Numbered from the stretch's first letter, positions 46,169-55,086 are shown. The stretch: 64,000 nt of DNA from Solimonas fluminis (GCF_002930645.1 NZ_PSNW01000006.1:1-64000); one strand, 5' to 3'. Notes: generated from the sequence alone by a model not told the origin. Program-made: numbers and translations.

Positions 46169-47485
46169 TCAGGCCGCGGTCGGTGCGTAGAGCTGGTGGC
46201 TGTGGTGGGTCTTGGGTTCCCACAGCTCGATGCCGCGCTGGACTTCCTCCGCCGCGATCACCTGTCCGGCGGGTCCCGTGGTGGTATCCACGAACGCCGC
46301 TTCCAGCACGCGCACCAGGCCGCGCACGTTGCCGTGCCAGCGGCAGTTGCGGATCAGTTCCCAGGCCGGGCCGCTCAGGCCCGTCGGCGCCTTCCAGCTG
46401 GTGCACTTGGAGCCCAGCTTGGCCAGCACGGTGCCCATGATCGCGATCATGTCCTCTTCGCGCGCGGACAGCTCCGGTACCTGGAGCACGGCGGCGCCCA
46501 TGCGGGTGAACTCGTCCAGGTTCACGGCGTTCTGCAGGTAGGTCCAGCTGCGGTTGGTGGCGAACAGCACCGCGCAATCGATCTGGCGCTTGGCGGTGGC
46601 GCCGTAGGGCAGGTACTGCCCGTTGTCCAGCGCCTCCATCAGCACCTCCATCACCGGGCCGGAGATGTCGTGGCTCTCGTCGATGAAGGTGACGCCATCG
46701 CGGGCCTGGGTGAAGGCGCCGGTGCGCGCGGAGGCTCCGGGGAAGGCGCCGGCCACGTGGCCGCAGAGCAGCGACTTGATGGCGGCCTTGTCGCGGGTGT
46801 TCTCGGCCAGCAAGTTGACCGAGACGAAGTTGCCGAGGCCGCGTACCAGGTAGTAGTAGTAGGCCATCGAGGTCTTGCCGCTGCCCGGGCCGCCGAGCAG
46901 GCAGGCGCGGCTGACGCCGTTCTGGGCGAAGCCGCGGATGCGGTGCACCAGCTGGTGCGTCTCGGGGCTGATGACGAACAGGTTGCGCATCGGGCTGTTC
47001 TCCACCTCGGTGGAGGTCGGCGTGCGGATGACGTTGTCACCCTCGGTGTGCTGCAGGCGCTGGGGCAGGCGCCGCGCGACGTCCGCCACCGTCTCTTCCA
47101 GCATCAGGCGGATGCCGCCCAGGCGGTTCTGTACCGCGCGCCGCTCCAGCCACTGGCCCAGCGCCACCAGGCGGTCGCCGGTGATGGCGATCACCAGCGT
47201 CATGGCGCGGCCCGCGCTGCGCTGCGCCAGCACCAGGTCGGCCAGGGGGTCCAGGTCGGCCGGGTTGGGGAACAGGCTCAGCAGGAATTCGCTTTCCGGC
47301 GAGACGCCGGCCGCCGCCGAGGCCGGCTGGATCTCGCAGCGCCGTCCCTCCGGGACGCAGGCATGCAGGGCATCCAGCTGCTCCGCCTGGTGCAGCAGGT
47401 CCTGCGGGACGAACACGGTCAGGAAGGCCGGGGGAATGCGGTCCAGGGTGGGGATCGCAGCAGGCTTCTTCTTGATGTTGAACAT
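46169..47485 (-). CDS. Orphan sigma54-activator-like AAA+ ATPase with GAFPGA loop and no DNA-binding domain
   Basis: The 438-residue protein has an unassigned N-terminal part of about 170 residues and a sigma54-interaction-type AAA+ domain. That domain has Walker A GGPGSGKT (198-205), 'SLLCGHVAGAFPGA' (238-251), 'RTGAFTQARDGVTFIDE' with Walker B (265-270), ATNR (309-312), 'FTRMGAAVLQVPELSAREEDM' and sensor II 'WHGNVRGL'. The loop that touches sigma54 reads GAFPGA instead of GAFTGA, and no Fis-type helix-turn-helix or receiver domain is present. It is therefore probably not a classical activator. It lies alone between a CBS gene and transaldolase. Confidence 0.83.
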   Translation of the reverse strand: MFNIKKKPAAIPTLDRIPPAFLTVFVPQDLLHQAEQLDALHACVPEGRRCEIQPASAAAGVSPESEFLLSLFPNPADLDPLADLVLAQRSAGRAMTLVIAITGDRLVALGQWLERRAVQNRLGGIRLMLEETVADVARRLPQRLQHTEGDNVIRTPTSTEVENSPMRNLFVISPETHQLVHRIRGFAQNGVSRACLLGGPGSGKTSMAYYYYLVRGLGNFVSVNLLAENTRDKAAIKSLLCGHVAGAFPGASARTGAFTQARDGVTFIDESHDISGPVMEVLMEALDNGQYLPYGATAKRQIDCAVLFATNRSWTYLQNAVNLDEFTRMGAAVLQVPELSAREEDMIAIMGTVLAKLGSKCTSWKAPTGLSGPAWELIRNCRWHGNVRGLVRVLEAAFVDTTTGPAGQVIAAEEVQRGIELWEPKTHHSHQLYAPTAA

Positions 47486-47675
47486 GGAGCGCTCGCAGGG
47501 TGGGGGCGGTGGGGTATCACACTACCGCAAGGCTAGGCGGTCGGGGATGCCCCGGTCACCTGTCCGCCGACAAAACGGGATGGCGCGCGGATCAACGGTG
47601 CCCGGTCCGGCCCGGGTGGATGCCTTCGGCCGCGTTCCGGGCGATACTCCCGGCTTCTCCAACCCTGCGAATCCC

Positions 47676-48794
47676 ATGAGCGCGCTCAAGGCAATCAGCG
47701 AATACGGCCAGTCGGTCTGGCTCGACTACATCCGCCGCGACCTGCTGGAGTCCGGCGGCCTGCGCAAGCTGATCGTCGAGGACGGCCTGCTCGGGCTGAC
47801 CTCCAACCCGGCCATCTTCGAGAAGGCCATCGGCGGCAGCGCCGACTACGACCGGGCGCTGCAGGCCCTGGTGGCCGGCGGCCTGCGCGACCCGGCGGCC
47901 CTGTTCGAGCGCCTGGCGATCGAGGACATCCAGCAGGCGGCAGACATCTTCCGCCCGGTCTGGGAGGCCAGCGGCGGCGTGGACGGCTACGTCAGCCTGG
48001 AAGTGGCCCCGGGACTGGCTTACGACACGGCCGGAACCCTGGCCGACGCCCGCCGCCTCTGGGCCGCGGTCGGACGCCCCAACCTGATGATCAAGGTGCC
48101 GGGCACGGCCGAGGGCGCCGCGGCGATCCGCCAGCTGATCGCCGAGGGCCTCAACGTCAACGTCACCCTGCTGTTCTCCCGTCCGGCCTACCGGGCGGTG
48201 GCCGAGGCCTATCTCGCCGGGCTGGAGGCGCGCCGGGCGGCCGGCGGGCCCATCGAACGCATCGCCAGCGTCGCCAGCTTCTTCATCAGCCGCATCGACA
48301 CGGCGATGGACGCCGAGATCGCCGCCCGCGGCGGCGAGGCGCTGGCGCTGACCGGCAAGGTCGCCATCGCCAACGCCAAGCTGGCCTACGAGGACTACCG
48401 GGCGCTGAGCGCTAGCCCGCGCTGGCAGGCCCTGGCGGCGCAGGGCGCGCGTCCGCAACGCCTGCTCTGGGCCAGCACCGGCACCAAGAACCCTGCCTAC
48501 CGCGACGTGCTCTATGTCGAGGAGCTGATCGGCCCGGACACGGTGGACACCATCCCGCCCGCCACCATGGATGCCTTCCGCGACCATGGCCGGCCGCGCC
48601 GCAGCCTCGACGAGGGCACGGCCGAGGCTGCCGCGGTGATCGCCGCGGTGGCGCGCCTGGATCTGCCGCTGGATGCGATCACCACGCGGCTGGTGGCCGA
48701 GGGCGTCAAGCTGTTCGTGGATGCGCACGACCAGTTGCTGGCGGCGGTGGCGCGCAAGCGCGACGCGCTGGCGCCGCAGGCACAGCCGGCCTGA
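47676..48794 (+). CDS. tal: Transaldolase
   Basis: From ATG 47676 the product has 372 residues, the length of the longer Tal subfamily. It has 'YGQSVWLDYIRRDLLESGGL', 'GLTSNPAIFEKAI', the Schiff-base lysine in 'NLMIKVPGTAEG', 'NVNVTLLFS' and 'LLWASTGTKNP', all conserved. It moves a dihydroxyacetone unit between sugar phosphates in the non-oxidative pentose phosphate pathway. The frame extends upstream but that part is antisense to the AAA+ gene. Confidence 0.96.
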   Translation: MSALKAISEYGQSVWLDYIRRDLLESGGLRKLIVEDGLLGLTSNPAIFEKAIGGSADYDRALQALVAGGLRDPAALFERLAIEDIQQAADIFRPVWEASGGVDGYVSLEVAPGLAYDTAGTLADARRLWAAVGRPNLMIKVPGTAEGAAAIRQLIAEGLNVNVTLLFSRPAYRAVAEAYLAGLEARRAAGGPIERIASVASFFISRIDTAMDAEIAARGGEALALTGKVAIANAKLAYEDYRALSASPRWQALAAQGARPQRLLWASTGTKNPAYRDVLYVEELIGPDTVDTIPPATMDAFRDHGRPRRSLDEGTAEAAAVIAAVARLDLPLDAITTRLVAEGVKLFVDAHDQLLAAVARKRDALAPQAQPA

Positions 48795-48877
48795 GCCGGA
48801 CCGGCGGCGGATTCATGGTGGATTCAGCGCCATGCAGGCAGGATAACCGTCCGTTTCCGTCTCGCAAGGATTGCATC

Positions 48878-49207
48878 ATGCTGGCCAGAAACCTGCTGCT
48901 GGCTGCCGCCGTCGCCCTGTCCGGGGCGGCCGCCGCCAGCGTCCAGGCCGAAATCCCGGTCTCCGACGCCGACGCCGACCAATACCTGAGCGACGCCGCC
49001 GTCACCGCCGACGTCAAGCGTGCCCTGATCGAGCAGAAGAACCTCGATGCCCTGGAGATCAAGGTCAGTACCCGCAAGGGCGTGGTGCAGCTCTCGGGGT
49101 TTGCAGGCACTTCGGCGCAGATCAGCCAGGCCATCGACGTGGCGCGCAAGGTTCGCGGCGTGCGCGAGGTCAAGAACGAATTGCGCCTGAAGATCGAGAA
49201 GCCCTAG
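48878..49207 (+). CDS. Exported BON-domain protein
   Basis: From ATG 48878 (AGGA upstream) the product has 109 residues with a signal peptide (ARNLLLAAAVALSGAAAA). The single BON domain reads 'DAAVTADVKRALIEQKNLDALEIKVSTRKGVVQLSGFAG', then 'AIDVARKVRGVREVKNELRL'. BON domains bind phospholipid or outer-membrane surfaces, as in OsmY. A close relative lies at 54691-55032. The promoter is not evident. Confidence 0.88.
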   Translation: MLARNLLLAAAVALSGAAAASVQAEIPVSDADADQYLSDAAVTADVKRALIEQKNLDALEIKVSTRKGVVQLSGFAGTSAQISQAIDVARKVRGVREVKNELRLKIEKP

Positions 49208-49273
49208 AAAGGTGCTGGCGGCGCTGGCGCCGCCGCCTTAACCTCAAGGTCCCGCCCAGGAGACCACAGCGCC

Positions 49274-50404
49274 GTGGCCGAACTCCCCGAGCAGCAGATT
49301 CCCGACCAGCCTCCGGAGCGCCGTTTCGAGCGCTTCTTCCAGTACGTCTTCATGCTGGCCCTGGTCGCCGGCTGCCTGACCATCCTGCTGCCGTTCTTCA
49401 CCGCGATCCTGTTCTCGATGGTGATCGCGATCTCCACCTGGCCGTACTACCGCTGGCTCAAGGGCAAGCTGCGCGGCGCCGTGCCGGCAGCCCTGGTCGG
49501 CTGCCTGGCCGTGACGCTGCTGATCATCGGTCCGGCCGTTCTGCTGTCGCTGTCGGGGGTCCAGGGCGTGGCCTGGCTGTCCGACGCCGCGCGCGGCTGG
49601 TTCGCCAACGGTCCGCCGCCGCCGCCGGAATGGCTGCTGCGCATCCCCTGGTTCGGCGACGACCTGCAGGCGACCTGGCGCCGCCTGGCCAGCAACACCG
49701 GCGAGCTGCAGCAACTCCTGGCGCGCTACTTCGAGCCGCTGCGGCATTTCGCGGTGAGCGCCGGCAAGGTCTTCGGGGCGGGGCTGCTGCAGATCGGCTT
49801 CGCCATCTTCCTGCTGTTCTTCATGTACCGCGATGGCGAGCGCCTGGGCGGCTGGCTCCAGACCGCCGCGCAGCGCATCGCCGGCCCGCCGGCGATGGAG
49901 CTGGTGGAGACCGGCCAGAACACCATCGTCGGCGTCATGATCGGCGTGCTCGGCACGGCACTGGCGCAGGCCATGGTGGCGGCGCTGGGCTTCCTCGTCG
50001 CCGGCGTGCCGGGAGCGATCCTGCTGGCCACGCTGACCTTCGTGCTGTCGATGGTGCCGGTGGGTCCGCCGCTGGTCTGGGGCGGCGCGGCGATCTGGCT
50101 GTTCAACCAGGGGCAGCCGGGCTGGGCGGTGTTCATGGTGGTCTACGGCCTATTCGCGATCAGCGCCGTGGACAACGTCATCAAGCCCTACCTGATCTCG
50201 CGTTCCAGCCACCTGCCGTTCGCCCTGACGCTGATGGGCGTGATCGGCGGCGTGCTGAGCTTCGGCTTCATGGGCGTCTTCATCGGCCCGACGCTGCTGG
50301 CGCTGGCGATCAGCATCGGCGGGCGTTGGCTGGCCCCGCCGCCTGCCGCCGTGCCGGCATCGCCGCAGGGCGCGGAGGGAGCGGGCACGGCCGTGCAGGG
50401 GTAA
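49274..50404 (+). CDS. AI-2E-family permease (YdiK-like)
   Basis: The 376-residue product starts at GTG 49274, with AGGAGA upstream, and has about eight membrane helices. 'FLLFFMYRDGERLGGWLQTAAQRI', 'ETGQNTIVGVMIGVLGTALAQAMVAALGFLVAG', 'LSMVPVGPPLVWGGAAIWLFNQG' and 'DNVIKPYLISRSSHLPFALTLMGVIGGVLSFGFMGVFIGPTLL' place it in the permease superfamily and nearer YdiK than PerM. The substrate is unknown. The N-terminus is Glu/Pro-rich and cytoplasmic. The haemoglobin gene follows after 12 bp. Confidence 0.9.
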   Translation: MAELPEQQIPDQPPERRFERFFQYVFMLALVAGCLTILLPFFTAILFSMVIAISTWPYYRWLKGKLRGAVPAALVGCLAVTLLIIGPAVLLSLSGVQGVAWLSDAARGWFANGPPPPPEWLLRIPWFGDDLQATWRRLASNTGELQQLLARYFEPLRHFAVSAGKVFGAGLLQIGFAIFLLFFMYRDGERLGGWLQTAAQRIAGPPAMELVETGQNTIVGVMIGVLGTALAQAMVAALGFLVAGVPGAILLATLTFVLSMVPVGPPLVWGGAAIWLFNQGQPGWAVFMVVYGLFAISAVDNVIKPYLISRSSHLPFALTLMGVIGGVLSFGFMGVFIGPTLLALAISIGGRWLAPPPAAVPASPQGAEGAGTAVQG

Positions 50405-50416
50405 GATGCGCGCCGC

Positions 50417-50809
50417 ATGAACGCCGTACTTCCCAGTTTCTACGAGCAGCTCGGCGGCGAGGCCGTGATCCGCCGCCTGGTGGACCGCTTCTACGACCAC
50501 ATGGACAGCGATCCGGCCTACGCCGGCATCCGCGCCCTGCACCCCCCGCAGCTCACGGGCTCGCGGGACAAGACCTTCTGGTTCCTCTGCGGCTGGAGCG
50601 GCGGTCCCAACTACTACATCGAGCGCTTCGGGCATCCGCGCCTGCGGGCGCGGCACCTGCCGTTTCCCATCGGCGTGTCCGAGCGCGACCAGTGGCTGAG
50701 CTGCATGGCGAGGGCGCTGGTCGACAGCGGGATTCCCGAGCCGCTGCAGCGCCAGCTGCTCGGCAGCCTGTCCGGCACGGCGGACTGGATGCGGAACCGG
50801 GAAGGCTAG
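50417..50809 (+). CDS. Group II truncated haemoglobin
   Basis: The 130-residue protein opens 'FYEQLGGEAVIRRLVDRFYDHMDSDPAY', has 'KTFWFLCGWSGGPNYYIERFGHPRLRARHLPFPIG' in the middle, and 'DQWLSCMARAL' with the conserved Trp. The His of 'RARHLPFPI' is the proximal haem ligand, and the Gly/Trp pattern marks the trHbO group. It binds O2 or NO at haem in the cytoplasm, perhaps in nitrosative or oxidative defence. It is 12 bp downstream of the permease gene. Confidence 0.93.
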   Translation: MNAVLPSFYEQLGGEAVIRRLVDRFYDHMDSDPAYAGIRALHPPQLTGSRDKTFWFLCGWSGGPNYYIERFGHPRLRARHLPFPIGVSERDQWLSCMARALVDSGIPEPLQRQLLGSLSGTADWMRNREG

Positions 50810-50813
50810 GGCC

Positions 50814-50861
50814 TGCACCGCGGCTGCACACGGTTCCGCAGCTTTTGCACGAATGCTGCGC
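50814..50861 (+). promoter_or_regulatory. Phased TGCAC-N6-TGCAC repeats upstream of creD (candidate CreB-like tags)
   Basis: TGCAC at 50814-50818 and 50825-50829 have a six-base spacer; TGCAC at 50846-50850 and TGCGC at 50857-50861 repeat this. Starts are 11, 21 and 11 bp apart, so all half-sites lie on one face of the helix. The architecture equals the cre/blr tag TTCAC-N6-TTCAC of CreB/BlrB regulons, with one changed base per half-site. It lies 56-103 bp before creD. Confidence 0.5.
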
Positions 50862-50916
50862 AGCGGCTGCGGGATCGCGGCCTAGGCTGGGAGGCTCCCC
50901 TACCCAGGAGCTTTCC

Positions 50917-52305
50917 ATGGATAACGAAGTCCCTTCGCCGCCGGCGCCACCGGCACGCCCCTCCCTGGTCGCCGGACTGTTCCGGAGTCCCGGCGGCCGC
51001 CTCGCCCTGATCGGGCTGCTGCTGTTCCTGCTGATGATCCCGGTGCAGATGATCCGCGACGTGGTGCAGGAGCGGGCGGCGCGGCGCGACGAGGCGGCCG
51101 CGGGCATCGTCGCCTCCTGGGGCGGTGCCCAGCGGCTGCTGGGACCGGTGCTGCGCGTACCCTTCAAGTGGCGCGAGCCGGGCACCGATGCCAAGGGCCG
51201 GCCGGTCGTGAACTTCCACGAGGACGCGGCCTACCTGCTGCCGCGCGACCTGAAGATCGAGGCCGAGCTCGGCACCCAGTTGCTGCGCCGCGGCATGTTC
51301 GAGGTGCCGGTCTACCAGGCCGGCCTCGTGCTGCGCGGGCACTTCGTCGAGCCGGACCTGTCGCGCTGGAACGTCCAGCCGCAGGACATCGATTGGCGCG
51401 CAGCCGAGCTGATCGTCAGCCTGAGCGAACCGCGCGCACTGCAGGCCGATGCCGCGCTGGAGTGGAACGGCAAGGTCCTGCGCTTCCGCCCGTCCACCGG
51501 CAGCGGCCGCATCGGCAAGCTTCCCGGCATCCATGCCTCGCTGGGCGAGGCCGCTCCCGGCCTGTTCGCCAAGGGTGAGGCCGCCTTCACGATCGCCCTC
51601 AAGGCCCGCGGCGCACAGCAGCTGTTCTTTGCGCCCACGGCGGAGGAGACCACGGTGAACCTGCGCTCCGACTGGCCCCATCCCAGCTTCCAGGGGGATT
51701 GGCTGCCGTCGAGCCGGCAGGTCGGCGGCTCGGGTTCCAGCGCGGACTGGTCGGTTTCCTGGCTCGGCCGCGACTATCCGCAGCTCTGGCGCGGGACGGA
51801 CGCCGTGGATGACGCGCGGTTGCAGGCGGGCTTCGGCGTGGGCCTGGAGGTGCCGGTGGATCCCTACATGCTGGCCGAGCGCATCAGCAAGTATGCGCTG
51901 CTGACCCTGGTCTGCAGCTTCGCGGTGATCTGGCTGACCGAGCTACTGTCGGGCCGCCGCGTGCATGCGATCCAGTACGGTTTCGTCGGCGCCGGCCTCT
52001 GCCTGTTCGGCCTGCTGCAGCTGTCGGTCGCCGAGCATTTCGGCTTCAGCTTCGCCTATGTGGTCGCGGCGCTGGCGGTGACGCTGATGGTGACCCTGTA
52101 CAGCCGCAGCCTGCTGGGGGGCTGGCGGGCACTGGCGGTGGGTGCCGTGCTGGCGGGGCTCTACGGGTACCTGTACATGATCCTGCGGGCCGAGGACTAC
52201 GCCCTGCTGGGCGGGGCGGTGGCGCTGTTCCTGGGGCTGGCGCTGGCCATGTATCTCACCCGCCGGTTCGACTGGTTCGGCGGCGGCAGGGAGGGGTTGG
52301 GCTGA
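50917..52305 (+). CDS. creD: CreD-family inner-membrane protein
   Basis: From ATG 50917 (AGGAG upstream) the product has 462 residues. One N-terminal helix ('RLALIGLLLFLLMIPVQMI') is followed by a large periplasmic part and then five or six helices at the C-terminus, the CreD layout. 'AYLLPRDLKIEAELGTQLLRRGMFEVPVYQA' and 'VPVDPYMLAERISKYALLTLVCSFAVIWLTELL' match the family core. CreD is induced by the CreBC system on cell-wall damage or beta-lactams and affects envelope integrity. No creBC genes are in the window. The very long open frame upstream is an antiphase reading. Confidence 0.93.
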   Translation: MDNEVPSPPAPPARPSLVAGLFRSPGGRLALIGLLLFLLMIPVQMIRDVVQERAARRDEAAAGIVASWGGAQRLLGPVLRVPFKWREPGTDAKGRPVVNFHEDAAYLLPRDLKIEAELGTQLLRRGMFEVPVYQAGLVLRGHFVEPDLSRWNVQPQDIDWRAAELIVSLSEPRALQADAALEWNGKVLRFRPSTGSGRIGKLPGIHASLGEAAPGLFAKGEAAFTIALKARGAQQLFFAPTAEETTVNLRSDWPHPSFQGDWLPSSRQVGGSGSSADWSVSWLGRDYPQLWRGTDAVDDARLQAGFGVGLEVPVDPYMLAERISKYALLTLVCSFAVIWLTELLSGRRVHAIQYGFVGAGLCLFGLLQLSVAEHFGFSFAYVVAALAVTLMVTLYSRSLLGGWRALAVGAVLAGLYGYLYMILRAEDYALLGGAVALFLGLALAMYLTRRFDWFGGGREGLG

Positions 52306-52311
52306 GCCCAA

Positions 52312-52336
52312 AAAAATGGGCCGCCCGGAGGCGGCC
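52312..52336 (-). terminator. Candidate terminator on the minus strand between creD and the MocR gene
   Basis: GGCCGCC-CGGA-GGCGGCC (52319-52336) is flanked on the left by six A residues, so the minus-strand transcript ends in a T run. It lies about 200 bp beyond the MocR stop codon. The stretch between (52337-52536) shows no gene. Confidence 0.65.
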
Positions 52337-52536
52337 TTGGGGAGTTCGCGGGCCTGGGGTTCCGCGGACTCCCTCGCTGCGCCCCCACGCCTGCGTCAGG
52401 ATTCCGCTGGTCACCGCCAGGCTGCGCCGTCGTTCAAAAAACGCTGCGAGTCGCCGGGGCTAGAGGACCCCGGTCGAGTCAGACTAGCGGGTCGCTTCGC
52501 CCACCGCGCCCCCCATACAGGTGGTGCCGGCGGGTC

Positions 52537-54015
52537 TCAGGCGCGCCGCGCCTGCCAGCTGGCGATGCGGCCCAGGGTGGCGATGGCCTGCTCGATCTCG
52601 GCGGACCAGGGCAGGGCGCAGTTGATGCGCAGGTAGTTCTGGTAGCTGCCGTTGGCGGAGAAGATCACGCCGGGATTGACCGAGATGCGCTCGCGCGCGG
52701 CGCGCTGGAACAGCTCCAGGCCGTCCACGTTGCGAGGCAACTCGATCCACAGCACGAAACCGCCCTGCGGCCGCGACACCGCGGTCTGCGGCGGGAAGTG
52801 CCGCAGCACCGCTTCCGAGAACCGCGCCACCGAGCGCGCCAGCGTGGCGCGCAGCGTGCGCAGGTGGCGGTCGTAGGCACTGGATTCCAGGAATGCCCCC
52901 GCGATCATCTGCGACAGCGAATTGGTGGCGGTGGACAGGGTGAACTTGTGCCGGATGAGCTCGCGGCGCCAGCGGTGGCTGGCGACCCAGCCCACGCGCA
53001 GGCCCGGCGACAGCGTCTTGGACAGCGAGGAGCAGTGCAGCACCATGTCGGCCTCGTCGTAGGCCTTCAGCGGCGTGGCGCGGCCGCAGGCGTAGCCCAG
53101 CTCGCCGTAGATGTCGTCCTCGATCAGCGGCACGCCGTGGCCGTTGAGGGTCTGCACGATGTCGCGCTTGGCCTCCTCGGGCAGCAGCGAGCCGGTGGGG
53201 TTGTTGAAGTTCTGCACGAACAGCGCCGCCGCCACGCGGTGGCGGCGGATCGCGCGGCGCAGGTCGTCCGGGTCGATGCCGTGCTGGGGGTGATTGGGCA
53301 ATTCCACCACGCGCAGGCGCATCTCCTCGGCCACCTGCAGCAGGCCCGAGTAGGTGGGCGATTCCATCAGGATGGTGTCGCCGGCACAGCACAGCAGCCG
53401 CAGGCAGAGATTGATCGCCTCCAGGCTGCCGGTGGTGATGACGATGTCGTCCGGCGAGACCTCGCAGCGATGCCCTGCCAGCCGCCGCGCGATCTGCTGG
53501 CGCAGGCCGGCATGGCCGGGCGGCATCAGGTAGCCCGCGGCGGTGTCGGGATCCTCGCGCAGCAGGCGGCGCGTCAGGTGATGCAACTGCGCCACCGGCA
53601 GCAGTTCCGGAGCCGGGGAGGCATGCGCCAGCGGCACCAGGCCCGGGCGGCTGACGGTCTCCAGCACGCTGGAAATCACGTCGGCCGAGATCAGGCTGGC
53701 AGGTCCGGGCGGGATCTCCAGGGTCTGCGGCAGGGCCTGGGCCCTGGCCGGCTCCAGCCGTACGAAGTAGCCCGAGCGCGGCCGCGACTCGATCGCGCCC
53801 AGGGCTTCCAGGTGCTCGTAGGCTTTCAGCGCCGTGGTGATGCTGTAGCCGGTCTTGCGGCTGAGTTCGCGTACCGAGGGAACGCGGTCACCCGGCCGCA
53901 GGGCGCCGACGTCGATCTGCGCCAGCAGGCGGCGCGCCACGGTTTCGTAGAGCGGATCGCCTCCATGGGCTTCCGCGGACGGGGCTGTAGGGGTGTCGCT
54001 GTCGAGGCTGGCCAT
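52537..54015 (-). CDS. MocR/PdxR-subfamily GntR regulator with aminotransferase domain
   Basis: From ATG 54015 the product has 492 residues. Residues about 20-90 form a GntR winged helix ('YETVARRLLAQIDVGALRPGDRVPSVRELSRKTGYS'). The rest is a fold-type I aminotransferase with 'QNFNNPTGSLLPEE', 'LIEDDIYGELGY' and the PLP-lysine segment 'SSLSKTLSPGLRVGW'. Such proteins use PLP-bound ligands to control amino acid, vitamin B6 or GABA genes. No obvious target is adjacent; fxsA lies upstream on the same strand. Confidence 0.9.
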   Translation of the reverse strand: MASLDSDTPTAPSAEAHGGDPLYETVARRLLAQIDVGALRPGDRVPSVRELSRKTGYSITTALKAYEHLEALGAIESRPRSGYFVRLEPARAQALPQTLEIPPGPASLISADVISSVLETVSRPGLVPLAHASPAPELLPVAQLHHLTRRLLREDPDTAAGYLMPPGHAGLRQQIARRLAGHRCEVSPDDIVITTGSLEAINLCLRLLCCAGDTILMESPTYSGLLQVAEEMRLRVVELPNHPQHGIDPDDLRRAIRRHRVAAALFVQNFNNPTGSLLPEEAKRDIVQTLNGHGVPLIEDDIYGELGYACGRATPLKAYDEADMVLHCSSLSKTLSPGLRVGWVASHRWRRELIRHKFTLSTATNSLSQMIAGAFLESSAYDRHLRTLRATLARSVARFSEAVLRHFPPQTAVSRPQGGFVLWIELPRNVDGLELFQRAARERISVNPGVIFSANGSYQNYLRINCALPWSAEIEQAIATLGRIASWQARRA

Positions 54016-54129
54016 GTGTGCCCCCGAAAACCGCCCAGGAAACGGTCGGCCGGACCATTCTCTGCCCCGCCTGTGCTCCTGGCAATGCACAGATGCTCCA
54101 TCTGTGCCCTGGTTCTGTGCCCTGCGGGA

Positions 54130-54558
54130 TCAGCGCTCCGGCGGCAGGGCTGGGGGCGGGCGGGTGGTTTCGCGGTATTCGCCTTCGATGACCACCGGGC
54201 GGCGCAGGTCCGGGCGGGCGGCCGCCATGCGGCGGTCGATCTGCCGCGCCAGGCGGCGGCGCAGGGCCAGCAGCAGCAGCGCCAGTCCGTCGGACAGCAG
54301 GCCGGGCAGGATCAGCAGCAGGCCGGCGGCAAAGCCCAGCAGGCCCTCCATCATGGCGATGGCGGGCAGTTCGCCGCGCGACAGGGCGGCCCGCACCTGC
54401 TGCATCGCGGCCAGGCCATGGCGGCGCATCACCAGGACGCCGGCGGCCGCGCTGGCCAGCAGGTAGAGCAGCAGCCAGCCGCCGCCAAGGCCGCGGCCCA
54501 GGCGCAGCAGCAACAGGGTCTCGAGGAAGGTCCAGGCCAGCAGCAGGAGCAGGGGCAT
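54130..54558 (-). CDS. fxsA: FxsA-family membrane protein
   Basis: The 142-residue product has an N-terminal helix pair ('LLLLAWTFLETLLLLRLG', 'LLLYLLASAAAGVLVMRRHG'), 'AIAMMEGLLGFAAGLLLILPGLLSDGLALLLL', the FxsA core with its 'PG..SD' turn, and a basic C-terminal tail. FxsA relieves exclusion of phage T7 in E. coli when overproduced; its normal role is unclear. It follows the MocR gene in the same direction. Confidence 0.88.
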   Translation of the reverse strand: MPLLLLLAWTFLETLLLLRLGRGLGGGWLLLYLLASAAAGVLVMRRHGLAAMQQVRAALSRGELPAIAMMEGLLGFAAGLLLILPGLLSDGLALLLLALRRRLARQIDRRMAAARPDLRRPVVIEGEYRETTRPPPALPPER

Positions 54559-54690
54559 CGTCAGAAAAATCCGTGGGCGGTCGCCACTGTAGCGTAAGTG
54601 GCTGATTCAGTATGGGTTAAGGGCTCATCCATGATGATGGTATGACCGGGCAGGAGCCCGGCGAGTTTCCCACCACACGGAGAGTGAACC

Positions 54691-55032
54691 ATGAAGCTGA
54701 AAGCCGCCATTGTGGCCGCCACCATCGGTCTGACCGGCCTCCCTCTGGCCGCCATGGCCGAGTCCAATGCCTCCAGCACGGCCAAGGAAGTGAAGGCCGA
54801 TACGCAGCGCTACGCCAGCGACGCCAGCATCACCGGCAAGGTCAAGGCAGCGCTGATCCGCGAGAAGGACCTGAGCGCGATGGACGTCAACGTCGAGACC
54901 CAGAACGGCACGGTCCAGCTGTCGGGCTTCGTCGATACCAAGGACCAGCAGGATCGCGCCGAGAAGGTCGCCAAGTCGGTGACCGGCGTCAAGGACGTCA
55001 AGAACGATCTGCGCCTGAAGTCCGGGTCGTAA
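54691..55032 (+). CDS. Exported BON-domain protein, second copy
   Basis: The 113-residue product has a signal peptide (AAIVAATIGLTGLPLAAMA) and one BON domain: 'DASITGKVKAALIREKDLSAMDVNVETQNGTVQLSGFVDT', then 'KVAKSVTGVKDVKNDLRLK'. It aligns along its length with 48878-49207 (same order, clearly related), so the two are probably diverged duplicates about 5.5 kb apart. It may stabilise the envelope under osmotic stress as OsmY does. The start has GGAGAG upstream. Confidence 0.88.
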   Translation: MKLKAAIVAATIGLTGLPLAAMAESNASSTAKEVKADTQRYASDASITGKVKAALIREKDLSAMDVNVETQNGTVQLSGFVDTKDQQDRAEKVAKSVTGVKDVKNDLRLKSGS

Positions 55033-55086
55033 GTCCGGCGGGGCCGGGAGGAGGCCGCCCGTTCGCCGCGGGTGGCTCCTCCCGGC

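Noticed and set aside
48871-52305. A 1144-codon open frame on the plus strand that would fuse several genes
   Set aside because: It reads antiphase through the BON, permease and haemoglobin genes, which have clear homology in other frames. Only its last 462 codons (creD) are real.
52337-52536. Small RNA or gene between creD and the MocR gene
   Set aside because: Only one hairpin is evident and no open frame with start signals or family resemblance exists.
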